Positions 1 to 8,302 of a stretch of DNA of 64,000 nucleotides are shown here, one piece after another. The notes under the pieces were generated by a model. It saw only the letters and a program-made list of their open reading frames with translations, was not told the origin of the DNA and did no database searches. The translations under genes were made by a program, and so were the position numbers. The DNA is from Aequorivita soesokkakensis. GTDB taxonomy: Bacteria > Bacteroidota > Bacteroidia > Flavobacteriales > Flavobacteriaceae. The stretch spans positions 1 to 64,000 of the forward strand of contig NZ_LXIE01000005.1 of NCBI RefSeq assembly GCF_001641085.1, given 5' to 3'. Every line of letters begins with the position of its first letter. The stretch's first letter is position 1.

Positions 1-2
1 GA

Positions 3-137
3 TTAGACTGGCCATATCCTAAATTTAGAGTCAATAAGAATACTAGCGAAAGTGTAAAATTTTTCATGTTCTGGGGCTTAATAATTTATTTTATTGTTTC
101 AAAAATAACACATAATATATATTTAACAACTCTTTAA
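3..137 (+). CDS. 3' end of an unidentified gene cut by the window edge (partial)
   Basis: Frame 3 is open from the window edge to a TAA at 135-137 and gives 44 residues. The first half is polar (DWPYPKFRVNKNTSES) and the second is hydrophobic (FFMFWGLIIYFIV), which looks like a last transmembrane segment with a short tail. The gene would converge on nqrF and share the hairpin terminator at 158-187. No family can be named from so short a piece. Chance openness in AT-rich DNA is possible, so this is tentative. Confidence 0.4.
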   Translation, partial: LDWPYPKFRVNKNTSESVKFFMFWGLIIYFIVSKITHNIYLTTL

Positions 138-152
138 GAAATTTAATAACAT

Positions 153-187
153 AAAAAAAACCGTTTCAAAATAAATTGAAACGGTTT
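153..187 (-). terminator. Rho-independent terminator of the nqr operon
   Basis: A perfect 12-bp inverted repeat (AAACCGTTTCAA at 158-169 and its complement at 176-187) has a 6-nt loop. On the minus strand it is followed by a run of U. It lies 25 bp after the nqrF stop. It may also stop plus-strand transcription from the left, though its T tract in that direction is weaker. Confidence 0.85.
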
Positions 188-212
188 CTTGAAAATTGCA
201 TTAATTCTTTAA

Positions 213-1523
213 TTATCCTCCAAAATCATCAAAACGGATATTCTCGTCTGGGATTCCAAAATCCTCCCCCATCTTTTGAACGGCTTGGTTCATCAATGGT
301 GGTCCACAGAAATAAAGTTCTATGTCTTCAGGCGTATCGTGAAGGTTTAAATAGTTGTCAATTACTACTTGGTGAATAAAGCCAACAAAACCATCACCAG
401 CCTCATCGTGTATGTCTTTTTTCACTTTCCAGTTGTCTTCTTCCATTGGTTCTGAAAGTGCCAAATAGAATTTGAAATTTGGAAATTCATTTTCCAACTC
501 TTTAAAGTGGTCTAAATAGAAAAGCTCTCTTTTGGAACGTCCACCGTACCAATAAGTTACTTTTCTACCAGTTTTTAAAGTTTTGAAAAGGTGGTATAAA
601 TGTGAGCGCATTGGCGCCATTCCAGCTCCCCCACCAACATAAAGCATTTCAGCCTCGGAAGGATTGATAAAGAATTCGCCATAAGGTCCAGAAATAACAA
701 CTTTATCGCCTTCTTTACAATTAAAAATATAAGATGAAGCAATTCCTGGATTAACATCCATCCATCCGCCTTTTGCACGGTCAAATGGTGGTGTTGCAAT
801 ACGAACGTTCAACATAATTTCACGTCCTTCCGCAGGATATGAAGCCATGGAATATGCTCTTTCAACCGTTTCGGTGTTCTTCATTACTAAAGGCCATAGT
901 TTGAACTTATCCCACTCTTCTTGGAATTTATCCGGTCTTTCATGTTCCTCTGGGTGAGCAGTGATGTCCATATCAGAAAACTTCACTTCGCAAGGTGGAA
1001 TTTCAATCTGAATATAACCTCCAGCCTTGTAGTTCATATCCTCTGGGATTTCAACTACAAATTCTTTAATGAAAGAGGCAACGTTATAGTTTCTCTTTAC
1101 AACAGCATCCCATTTCTTAATTCCGAAAACTTCTTCAGGAATGTGAATGTTCATATCCTGCTTCACTTTTACTTGGCAGGAAAGACGTGCTCCTTCTTTT
1201 AATTCTTTACGGGTAAAGTGTGGAGTTTCCGTAGGCAAGGCTTCACCACCACCTGAAAGTACGTGGCACTCACATTGAATACAAGTTCCACCTCCTCCGC
1301 AAGCGGAAGGTAAAAATATTTTTTCGGCACCCAAAGTTGAAAGCAATGAACCCCCCGAAGGCACTTCGATTACTTTTTCATCGTTGATTGTAATTTTCAC
1401 TGGCCCTGATGGTGCTAATTTTTCCTTGGTAAATAACAATAAGGCTACCAATAGCAACGTCAATATTAAAAGGGCAATGACGGTTACTGTTATAACTCCA
1501 AGTGTGCTTATTTCTAAAAACAT
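213..1523 (-). CDS. nqrF: Na+-translocating NADH:quinone reductase subunit F
   Basis: NADH-oxidising entry subunit of the sodium-pumping NQR complex in the inner membrane; it passes electrons from NADH through FAD and a 2Fe-2S centre. An N-terminal membrane anchor (about residues 8-31) is followed by a ferredoxin domain with Cys75, Cys81, Cys84 and Cys116. The reductase module has the FAD motif RAYSMAS (222-228) and the nucleotide motif GGGAGMAP (297-304). The length of 436 fits the family. It is the last gene of nqrABCDEF and starts 1 bp after the nqrE stop. Confidence 0.98.
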   Translation of the reverse strand: MFLEISTLGVITVTVIALLILTLLLVALLLFTKEKLAPSGPVKITINDEKVIEVPSGGSLLSTLGAEKIFLPSACGGGGTCIQCECHVLSGGGEALPTETPHFTRKELKEGARLSCQVKVKQDMNIHIPEEVFGIKKWDAVVKRNYNVASFIKEFVVEIPEDMNYKAGGYIQIEIPPCEVKFSDMDITAHPEEHERPDKFQEEWDKFKLWPLVMKNTETVERAYSMASYPAEGREIMLNVRIATPPFDRAKGGWMDVNPGIASSYIFNCKEGDKVVISGPYGEFFINPSEAEMLYVGGGAGMAPMRSHLYHLFKTLKTGRKVTYWYGGRSKRELFYLDHFKELENEFPNFKFYLALSEPMEEDNWKVKKDIHDEAGDGFVGFIHQVVIDNYLNLHDTPEDIELYFCGPPLMNQAVQKMGEDFGIPDENIRFDDFGG

Positions 1524-1524
1524 A

Positions 1525-2277
1525 TTATTGCTTCGTTAGTGTTGAAACTTCTGACACTGAAACCGCCGGAGCAGTTTCCTCTGTATTTTCATTTTGAATT
1601 TGTTCGGTTTTCACTCCAATGTTGCTTGGATCTGAATCCAACGATGGTTTCTTTTCATCGCCGCCTGTCAACATTCCACCAAAACTCATAAACCCTATCG
1701 CCATTAAACCAGTAATGATAAAGGTAATTCCCAATCCTCTTAATGGAGCAGGAACATTAGAGTAACGTATTTTTTCACGAATGGCAGCAATGGCCAAAAT
1801 TGCCAAAAACCATCCAATTCCTGAACTTACACCGTAATTCAAGGCCAAGCCCAATGTTGGGATATCTCTTGATTGCATAAATAATGATCCTCCCAAAATT
1901 GCACAGTTTACCGCAATAAGTGGCAAAAAGATTCCAAGGGAGTTATATAATGAAGGTGAAAATTTTTCAACTACAATTTCTACCAATTGCACCATCGTTG
2001 CGATTGTTGCAATAAATAGAATAAATGAAAGAAATCCTAAATTATAATCGGCATATTCTTCGCCAAGCCAAACCAATGCGCCATCTTTCAATAGGTATTG
2101 ATCCAAAAGCCAGTTAATGGGTACTGTTACCGCAAGTACAAATATTACGGCAGCTCCAAGACCCACAGCGGTAGAAACTTTTTTGGAAACAGCAAGATAA
2201 GAGCACATTCCAAGGAAAGTGGCAAATATCATATTGTCTATAAAGATCGATTTAAAAAATAACTCTATGTGTTCCAT
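1525..2277 (-). CDS. nqrE: Na+-translocating NADH:quinone reductase subunit E
   Basis: Integral membrane subunit of NQR, paralogous to NqrD, with about six transmembrane helices. NqrD and NqrE together shape the sodium path and, in known structures, hold a membrane 2Fe-2S centre. Conserved stretches such as [17 protein letters not shown] and [11 protein letters not shown] carry the expected cysteines. The protein is 250 residues, about 45 longer than the usual 200; the extra part is a polar C-terminal tail (from about residue 205: [12 protein letters not shown] onward) rich in Glu, Ser and Thr. Unlike its neighbours it is separated from nqrD by a 79-bp spacer containing a palindrome. Confidence 0.97.
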   Translation of the reverse strand: MEHIELFFKSIFIDNMIFATFLGMCSYLAVSKKVSTAVGLGAAVIFVLAVTVPINWLLDQYLLKDGALVWLGEEYADYNLGFLSFILFIATIATMVQLVEIVVEKFSPSLYNSLGIFLPLIAVNCAILGGSLFMQSRDIPTLGLALNYGVSSGIGWFLAILAIAAIREKIRYSNVPAPLRGLGITFIITGLMAIGFMSFGGMLTGGDEKKPSLDSDPSNIGVKTEQIQNENTEETAPAVSVSEVSTLTKQ

Positions 2278-2291
2278 TTTCTTAAAGTATT

Positions 2292-2346
2292 CAGTAAGCA
2301 GTGGCAGTTTTCAGTAGTGCTGATTGCCTACTGGGACTGCTAACTG
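2292..2346. repeat. REP-like imperfect palindrome between nqrD and nqrE
   Basis: Two 17-nt arms (2292-2308 and 2330-2346) pair at 14 of 17 positions around a 21-nt loop. Both arms are built from repeated CAGT units. It fills almost the whole 79-bp gap between nqrD and nqrE, while the F/E, D/C and C/B junctions of this operon are only 1-2 bp. It resembles the small dispersed palindromes common between genes in bacteria. A role in mRNA stability or differential expression within the operon is inference. Confidence 0.6.
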
Positions 2347-2356
2347 CGACTATTTT

Positions 2357-3001
2357 TTATTCTTCTATAAGTTCTTTATTCCTTGAACGCTGTACCCAAA
2401 TAATGATACCAATAACTATCAAAGCCATAGGCGAAAGCAACATAAATCCATTGTTTTCGTAACCTAATGCGTACAATCCGGTTTTTGCGATTGGGTCTCC
2501 CAAAACTTTGAAGCCCAAAAGTGTTCCAGAGCCTAAAAGCTCACGGAAGAAACCTACGATTATTAATATTAAACCATATCCAGCGGCATTACCTATTCCA
2601 TCAAGGAAAGAGCGCCAAGGTTTGTTCGCCAAAGCAAATGCTTCAAAACGCCCCATAATAATACAGTTGGTAATAATAAGCCCAATGAAAACCGAAAGCT
2701 GCTTGCTCAATTCATAAGCGAAAGCTTTTAACACTTGGTCAACAATAATTACCAATGCAGCCACTATTATAAGCTGTGCTATAATTCTGATTTTCCCAGG
2801 GATAACATTTCGCAAAAGTGAAATAACTACGTTCCCAACGCCCAGTACAACCATTACTGAAACTGCCATTACTATAGAAGCCTTTAGCTGTGCTGTAATT
2901 GCCAATGCTGAACATATACCCAATACCTGAATGGTGATAGGGTTATTGTCTGCTAATGGGTCAAGAATTAACCTGCTGTCTTTTTTTGATAGAAGTCCCA
3001 T
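2357..3001 (-). CDS. nqrD: Na+-translocating NADH:quinone reductase subunit D
   Basis: Integral membrane NQR subunit of 214 residues, paralogous to NqrE. It starts with the typical cytoplasmic stretch (LILDPLADNNPITIQVLGICSALAIT) and continues with about six hydrophobic helices; NCIIMGRFEAFA matches the Cys-bearing repeat also found in NqrE. It helps form the sodium channel of the complex. It starts 1 bp after the nqrC stop and is followed by the palindromic spacer before nqrE. Confidence 0.97.
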   Translation of the reverse strand: MGLLSKKDSRLILDPLADNNPITIQVLGICSALAITAQLKASIVMAVSVMVVLGVGNVVISLLRNVIPGKIRIIAQLIIVAALVIIVDQVLKAFAYELSKQLSVFIGLIITNCIIMGRFEAFALANKPWRSFLDGIGNAAGYGLILIIVGFFRELLGSGTLLGFKVLGDPIAKTGLYALGYENNGFMLLSPMALIVIGIIIWVQRSRNKELIEE

Positions 3002-3002
3002 A

Positions 3003-3761
3003 CTATTGCTCGTTTTTTAATTTTTCCAAATAAGGAATGTATTGCGCAACATCTTTTTTGATCATTGCCGTTACACCGTTCCCTGTAATTGTAGCGCCCG
3101 CAAGGGCATCCACTTTTTGATCGTCTTTTCTTTCGTTTAGCGGGTCATTGTTTCCTTTTGCTACGGTAATTCCCTCAAAGGCATCTCCGTTCATAATCTG
3201 TTCGCCTTTAAAGTCATCCATAAAAAAACGTTCCTTTATGTTTGCTCCAAGTCCCGGTGTTTCTCCTTTGTGGTCAAAAAACACACCTTCCACTACAAAA
3301 TCCTTGTCAAGCGAAACATAGCCCCAAATAGCATCCCAAAGTCCTTTTCCGCGCATCGGGATTATATAATAGGTCATTCCATCTTTTTCGCCAATAAACA
3401 AAGGAAGCTTTCTTTTGTAATTGGGATCATCACTTGCGTGCGCCTCTTCCTTTTTAATATCAATCAAATAAGCATTTTCGTCTTCAGTAGCTTCATTGCC
3501 CTGGATTACCAATTGCTTTTTTATGTATTTATGAAAAGTTGCCTCAACTTCCTTGGTAGGAATAAAGGTTACGCTTCCCGTTCCTTCGTTATCGTCAACG
3601 CCCATCGCATAAAGGATGTTCTGTTGTTTCTCAAAACGTTCGTTTTCAGAAATCTTTCCACGTAATCCCTGTGCAACCCCGGCCAAAAGACTTCCAACCA
3701 CCAATACCATTATAACTGCAAACAGTATTGTATATGAATTTTTATCAGTAAACTTTGCCAT
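3003..3761 (-). CDS. nqrC: Na+-translocating NADH:quinone reductase subunit C
   Basis: Membrane-anchored, mostly periplasmic NQR subunit carrying covalent FMN. One transmembrane segment lies at residues 11-32. The flavinylation motif is D218-A-L-A-G-A-T224, and Thr224 is the expected FMN attachment site used by the ApbE transferase (apbE itself is not in this window). The length of 252 is normal. It lies 2 bp after nqrB and 1 bp before nqrD. Confidence 0.97.
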   Translation of the reverse strand: MAKFTDKNSYTILFAVIMVLVVGSLLAGVAQGLRGKISENERFEKQQNILYAMGVDDNEGTGSVTFIPTKEVEATFHKYIKKQLVIQGNEATEDENAYLIDIKKEEAHASDDPNYKRKLPLFIGEKDGMTYYIIPMRGKGLWDAIWGYVSLDKDFVVEGVFFDHKGETPGLGANIKERFFMDDFKGEQIMNGDAFEGITVAKGNNDPLNERKDDQKVDALAGATITGNGVTAMIKKDVAQYIPYLEKLKNEQ

Positions 3762-3763
3762 GA

Positions 3764-4972
3764 TTACGCTGTTTTAGCTTTTAAATGTTTTGCTCGTTTC
3801 ATTCTCTTATTAATATTCCCTTTAACAACATAGTGGTCTATAGTTGGAGCGAATACGTTCATCAATAATATTGCGAGCATCACGCCTTCTGGATAGGCTG
3901 GGTTGAAGACCCGAATCATTATAGACATAAACCCTATAAAGAAACCGTAAATCCATTTTCCTTTGTTGGTCTGTGATGCCGTAACTGGGTCTGTAGCCAT
4001 ATAAACAATACCAAAGGCCAAACCACCAATAATCAAGTGATGCCAAAACGGCTCGTTCATTAATCCATAAAACTTGCTTCCTTCCTGAATCCATCCTTGA
4101 GCAACAACACCATTGAATATCAAGCCCATTGCAATGGCGCCAATTACAGCAGAAAGCATAATACGCCAGCTTCCTATTTTTGTGAAAATCAAGAAAAGAC
4201 CTCCTATAATAATAAGGAATGTTGAAGTTTCGCCAACTGATCCCGGTATAAAGCCCCAGAACATATCCCAGAGACTATAAACGGGATGGCTGTTTGCGGC
4301 CAAAGTTCCCAAAATGGTTTCCCCAGAAATTGCATCTGGCTGTCCCGCCATTGCTTGCGCTCCGTGTACCCAAACTTTATCACCACTCATCCAAGTTGGA
4401 TAGGCGAAGAACAAAAAGGCACGGATTGTTAGTGCGGGGTTCAAAATGTTCATTCCTGTTCCACCAAAGACTTCTTTCCCAATAACAACTCCGAATATTA
4501 CCGCAACGGCAAGCATCCAAAGTGGAATATCGATGGGAACAATAAGTGGCACAAGCATTCCCGTTACCAAATATCCTTCCTCTACTTCGTGTTTTTTAAT
4601 GATGGCGAAAATAAATTCTACTCCAAGACCTACAACATAGGAAACAATTACTAACGGTAAAACCGTCCAAGCACCAAGAATAAAGTTATCCCAAGTGAAG
4701 AAATTGCCCAATGGATCTAACCGCAATGTGTTGTCAATAGCTGCGTAATGCTGATACCCCGCATTGAAAATACCAAAAATCAAACACGGAACAAGTGCCA
4801 TTATCACTGTGTTCATGGTACGCTTCAAATCATCCACAACACGAACGTGCGCTCCGGAATGCGTAGTTTCGTTCGGTGTATATAAAAAGGTATGCAGTGC
4901 ATTGAACGCAGGGGCCATTTTGGTGCCCTTGTATTTTTCCTTTAGCTTATGTAAATTCTGTTTCAATCCCAT
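3764..4972 (-). CDS. nqrB: Na+-translocating NADH:quinone reductase subunit B
   Basis: Large membrane subunit of NQR (402 residues, about ten helices) that carries a covalent FMN and riboflavin and takes part in Na+ transfer and quinone reduction. Typical family stretches are the N-terminal HTFLYTPNETTHSGAHVR and GGTGMNILNPALTIRAFLFFAYP. The expected flavinylation site reads D213-A-I-S-G-E-T219, so the usual Ala before the acceptor Thr is Glu. The Thr is kept. It sits 35 bp after nqrA. Confidence 0.96.
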   Translation of the reverse strand: MGLKQNLHKLKEKYKGTKMAPAFNALHTFLYTPNETTHSGAHVRVVDDLKRTMNTVIMALVPCLIFGIFNAGYQHYAAIDNTLRLDPLGNFFTWDNFILGAWTVLPLVIVSYVVGLGVEFIFAIIKKHEVEEGYLVTGMLVPLIVPIDIPLWMLAVAVIFGVVIGKEVFGGTGMNILNPALTIRAFLFFAYPTWMSGDKVWVHGAQAMAGQPDAISGETILGTLAANSHPVYSLWDMFWGFIPGSVGETSTFLIIIGGLFLIFTKIGSWRIMLSAVIGAIAMGLIFNGVVAQGWIQEGSKFYGLMNEPFWHHLIIGGLAFGIVYMATDPVTASQTNKGKWIYGFFIGFMSIMIRVFNPAYPEGVMLAILLMNVFAPTIDHYVVKGNINKRMKRAKHLKAKTA

Positions 4973-5007
4973 ATACTACTTATTTTTCATTTTTTCAAAA
5001 TGAATAA

Positions 5008-6360
5008 TTATCCAATTTCTTTATACATTAAATCAAGACCGTTCCTGATGATTTGTTGATGCGGCTGCTTGCTCACGCAAACAAATTCGGTAAGCGAAAA
5101 ATCTTCCGGAGCCACTTCATACATTCCCAAAGCTTCCATTTGGTCCAGATCTTTCACCATACAGGCCTTTAGCATTTGCATAGGGAACATATCCAATGGA
5201 AAAACCTCTTCGTAATTACCCGTTACCACAAAAGCGCGGTGCTCTCCGTTAGTATTGGTATCAAGATCGTATTTTTTATTTGGCGTTAACCAAGAAAAGG
5301 TAAGCGCTCTTGAAGTTGAAATTTTGTCAAAAACCGGTTTGTTCCATCCAAACAATTCATAATCGTCCCCTTCCGGAATCACGGTTACCGTATTGCTGTA
5401 ATAGCCCAAGTGTCCTTTCGGGGAAATCTTTTTCCCGGTAAGCACATCACCGCTAATTACGCGAACGTTTTCATCTTTCAGTCCAGAATCATACAAAAAC
5501 GTTGCAGCTTCTGAACCGATTCTCGTTCTATAATATTTTGGAGTTTTTACTTCAGAACCAGAAAGCGCGATGATGCGGTCTGGATTGAATTTCCCTGTAA
5601 GCAACAATTCGCCAATAATCACAAGATCCTGTGGCGCGATGGTCCAAACAATCTCGTTTTTATTAACGGGGCTTATTTTGTTTATCTGTGTTCCCACGTT
5701 TCCTGCCGGATGCGGTCCAGAAACGTTGTGAAGCGAAATATCTTTCAAACCTTTAAAAGGCGAGCTTCCGCTTTTGCCAACCCCAACGTGTACTTGCCCT
5801 TTGGTAAGTTTGCTCAAAGCAGTAACGGCAGCCTGTAACTCCTTTTCTTTTCCATTTAAAGAGAAATCAACGTCGTTTGCCAATGGCGCAGTACTAACAG
5901 CAGAAATAAAAATATCTCTTGGCTCCTGCTCCGTATCAGCAATCACCGCATAGGGGCGCTGCATAATAAACGGCCAGCAACCAGACTCCAGCAAACGGCT
6001 TTTAATAGCCTCAGCACTTGAGGAATCCGGGCTCAAAATGCCAAAATCCTTAAAAGTATCCTGCGGATCTGCTTCAATGATGATTTCTGTGATTACGCGT
6101 TTCGCGCCGCGTTCAATTTTGGTTAGAGTTCCACTAACGGGCGAAACAAACTTTACAAGCTCATTGCTTTTAGAGTAGAAAATAGTGTCGCCAGCTTGAA
6201 CTTTTCCACCTTCACGAACCACCATTTTTGGGGTTATAAGATGGAAGTCAGAAGGTCTTAGTGCGAAGGTTCTGGATCGCGGGGCGCTGGAAAGTGTTTT
6301 TTCTGCTTCACCCTTTAATTTAATGGTAAGACCTTTTTTAATCTTAATGTCTTTGGACAT
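5008..6360 (-). CDS. nqrA: Na+-translocating NADH:quinone reductase subunit A
   Basis: First gene of the nqr operon; it encodes the peripheral, cytoplasm-facing subunit (450 residues) linked to quinone binding. The family N-terminus is clear (DIKIKKGLTIKLKGEA, then ALRPSDFHLITPKMVVREGGKVQAGD), as is GPHPAGNVGTQI around the middle. No transmembrane segment is seen, as expected. A promoter with a TAAATTTG -7 box lies about 75 bp upstream. The operon order A-B-C-D-E-F is the canonical one. Confidence 0.97.
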   Translation of the reverse strand: MSKDIKIKKGLTIKLKGEAEKTLSSAPRSRTFALRPSDFHLITPKMVVREGGKVQAGDTIFYSKSNELVKFVSPVSGTLTKIERGAKRVITEIIIEADPQDTFKDFGILSPDSSSAEAIKSRLLESGCWPFIMQRPYAVIADTEQEPRDIFISAVSTAPLANDVDFSLNGKEKELQAAVTALSKLTKGQVHVGVGKSGSSPFKGLKDISLHNVSGPHPAGNVGTQINKISPVNKNEIVWTIAPQDLVIIGELLLTGKFNPDRIIALSGSEVKTPKYYRTRIGSEAATFLYDSGLKDENVRVISGDVLTGKKISPKGHLGYYSNTVTVIPEGDDYELFGWNKPVFDKISTSRALTFSWLTPNKKYDLDTNTNGEHRAFVVTGNYEEVFPLDMFPMQMLKACMVKDLDQMEALGMYEVAPEDFSLTEFVCVSKQPHQQIIRNGLDLMYKEIG

Positions 6361-6434
6361 AAATATGGATATTAATAATGCCTTTTTAATACCCTATTTT
6401 CCCTCAAAACGAAAGCGGGGGAAATAAGGGCGTG

Positions 6435-6466
6435 CAAATTTATAAATTAAATATACCATTGCACAA
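6435..6466 (-). promoter_or_regulatory. Bacteroidota-type promoter of the nqr operon
   Basis: On the minus strand TTG (6466-6464) is followed after 21 bp by TAAATTTG (6442-6435), an exact match to the TTG-N17-23-TAnnTTTG consensus described for Flavobacterium. It leaves a leader of about 70 nt before nqrA. The rest of the 6361-6728 gap is AT-rich, and I see no clear promoter for the plus-strand gene at 6729. Confidence 0.6.
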
Positions 6467-6728
6467 TAAAAGGCTATAATTTTCTGTGTTAAAAAGGGAT
6501 GGGTTGTTATTTTATAATGTTTATAAATTAGCAGAAGGGTTTAAGAAGAAAAATCCTTTTTGGGAATTTGCAGGAAAGTGGTAATATTGATATGAGCTGT
6601 ATGCTTTTATGATTTGAAAAAGAAGACATCCTTATTCAAAATAAAAAAAAATGGCGAAGTGAATAGCATAATGAACCCTAAAATCTAACTATCCTACTTA
6701 AAGCAGCAAACATTCCAACATATATGAC

Positions 6729-7376
6729 ATGAAAATAGTAAAGAAAGCTGCAAAATGGATTTTATATATTTTATTAATCCCAATCACTTATTTATTGATT
6801 TCGCTACTGTTGACGGCAATTACAGTGGACAGAAAGGCTACTGAAACCGATTCAAATAAGTCCATATTCTTGACCACAAACGGAGTTCATTTAGATATTA
6901 TCATCCCCATAAAAAACATAGACCCAATAGTATTATCCGGAATAAACCACAAGGCATCCGAAAACTATTTAGCATTCGGTTGGGGAGACGAAAACTTCTA
7001 TTTAAACACGCCAACCTGGGGAGATTTAACCTTTAAAAACGCTTTTGGGGCTATGTTTTTAAAAAGTCCAACATTGGTTCATATAACCCGTTACCAAAAT
7101 AAAAAAAGTGATTGGATTGAAATAAAAGTAACCGACAAGGAATTAAAAAAAATAAACCAGTATTTAAATGAAACATTTTTCACAAATGAAAATGGTGAGA
7201 AAATTTTACTCAAAGACAAAGGCTACACAGCAACAGATGATTTTTACAAAGCAAACGGAAGCTATACCTGTTTCAATACTTGCAATTCATGGGTTAATTC
7301 TGGTTTCAAAAAAAGTGGTTTGAAATCTTGTTATTGGACACCTTTCGATTTCGGGTTGATGAATAAATACAAATAA
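6729..7376 (+). CDS. TIGR02117/DUF2459 family protein
   Basis: A 215-residue protein with one N-terminal transmembrane helix (about residues 10-30) and an extracytoplasmic domain typical of DUF2459. Visible family features are TTNGVHLDIIIP, the FGWGDENFYLNTPTW stretch and a C-terminal CFNTCNSWVNSGFKKSG with two Cys. Its biochemical function is unknown. The ATG at 6729 was chosen because the ATG at 6724 runs into a stop at once. The TPR gene follows 20 bp later, so they are probably cotranscribed. Confidence 0.8.
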   Translation: MKIVKKAAKWILYILLIPITYLLISLLLTAITVDRKATETDSNKSIFLTTNGVHLDIIIPIKNIDPIVLSGINHKASENYLAFGWGDENFYLNTPTWGDLTFKNAFGAMFLKSPTLVHITRYQNKKSDWIEIKVTDKELKKINQYLNETFFTNENGEKILLKDKGYTATDDFYKANGSYTCFNTCNSWVNSGFKKSGLKSCYWTPFDFGLMNKYK

Positions 7377-7396
7377 AAAAATATTTCAATAATCCT

Positions 7397-8053
7397 TTGA
7401 AACAAAAAACAGTAAAATACATAGCCATCATTTTTATAGGCTCGTTTGTTATAAGCATAATAAGTGGAATAGGGTTAAACATTTGGGGGCTTTCCAATAT
7501 TTTTGAATCAAACAACAGCTCCGACTTTTCTGAAGAAGAATACAAAGAATACCAAAAACAAGAGATGCTCCGCAATTACTACAACCCGCTTGTGGACAGC
7601 CTGCTTGACGCAAACCCAAGAATTGCAGCAGCCTATATAGACAGTGTTTTAATAAGATATCCCTCAGAATATGATATGGCATTTAGGCAAGGCATTGCCT
7701 ATCATAGAATTGATTCCCTTGAAAAAGCAATCGCCTCTTATCAAAAAGCCATGGATATAAATGGCGGCGAATATCCCCAAGCCTTGCAATACATTGGCTT
7801 CGCACTCTCCGACCTAAAAAAATATGACGAAGCAATTGTTCAATTTGAAAAAGCCTCAAGTATATCCAGTGGCTACGAAAATGAACTGTACATTGCAGAA
7901 AACTACGAACTAAAAGGAGATACCGAAGAAGCAATCAGATACTACAAACTTTTCCTTTCCAGCCTTGAGGCCAATAATCTAAACCTCCGTTATTGGGAAG
8001 ACATCAGGGATCTAAAAAAGAAAATCACCGAATTGGAAATAACAAAACAATAA
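7397..8053 (+). CDS. TPR-repeat protein with N-terminal membrane anchor
   Basis: 218 residues starting at TTG. A hydrophobic segment (VKYIAIIFIGSFVISIISGI) anchors the protein, followed by an acidic linker and about three tetratricopeptide repeats (roughly residues 75-195; EKAIASYQKAMDINGG and YDEAIVQFEKASSI are clear helix pairs). TPR domains bind other proteins. No partner can be named. It sits 20 bp after the DUF2459 gene. Confidence 0.75.
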   Translation: MKQKTVKYIAIIFIGSFVISIISGIGLNIWGLSNIFESNNSSDFSEEEYKEYQKQEMLRNYYNPLVDSLLDANPRIAAAYIDSVLIRYPSEYDMAFRQGIAYHRIDSLEKAIASYQKAMDINGGEYPQALQYIGFALSDLKKYDEAIVQFEKASSISSGYENELYIAENYELKGDTEEAIRYYKLFLSSLEANNLNLRYWEDIRDLKKKITELEITKQ

Positions 8054-8107
8054 AGCATCTATTCAGAACTATTCTTGGTTCTTAATTATTGGTTCATTAC
8101 CTATAAA

Positions 8108-8171
8108 GGCAACTTAAGGGATACTTAAAGGTAACCTAAGGTTTAATTAAGGTTTACTTAAGGTATATGAA
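8108..8171 (+). repeat. Degenerate 11-bp phased repeats upstream of the Plug gene
   Basis: Six units beginning GG and mostly ending TTAA or CTAA follow each other with a period of 10-12 bp (starts 8108, 8119, 8130, 8140, 8151, 8162), for example ggtttaattaa and ggtttacttaa. The spacing is close to one DNA helical turn. They lie in the 249-bp gap (8054-8302) before the DUF5103/Plug gene. Binding of a regulator or DNA bending is only a guess. Confidence 0.5.
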
Positions 8172-8302
8172 GATTATTCCTACAAAAAGTTTTCGTCCAA
8201 GACATATCAAAACAAATAAATTCACAAACAATAATTACCATCACCAACCCACTATTCGAAGAGGCACAAAATTTGTTTATCTTAGCGCTATAAACCAGTA
8301 TC

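Noticed and set aside
3270-3665. 131-residue plus-strand frame inside nqrC
   Set aside because: It is antisense to a conserved nqr gene, and its Phe/Arg-rich sequence fits a reverse translation of NqrC.
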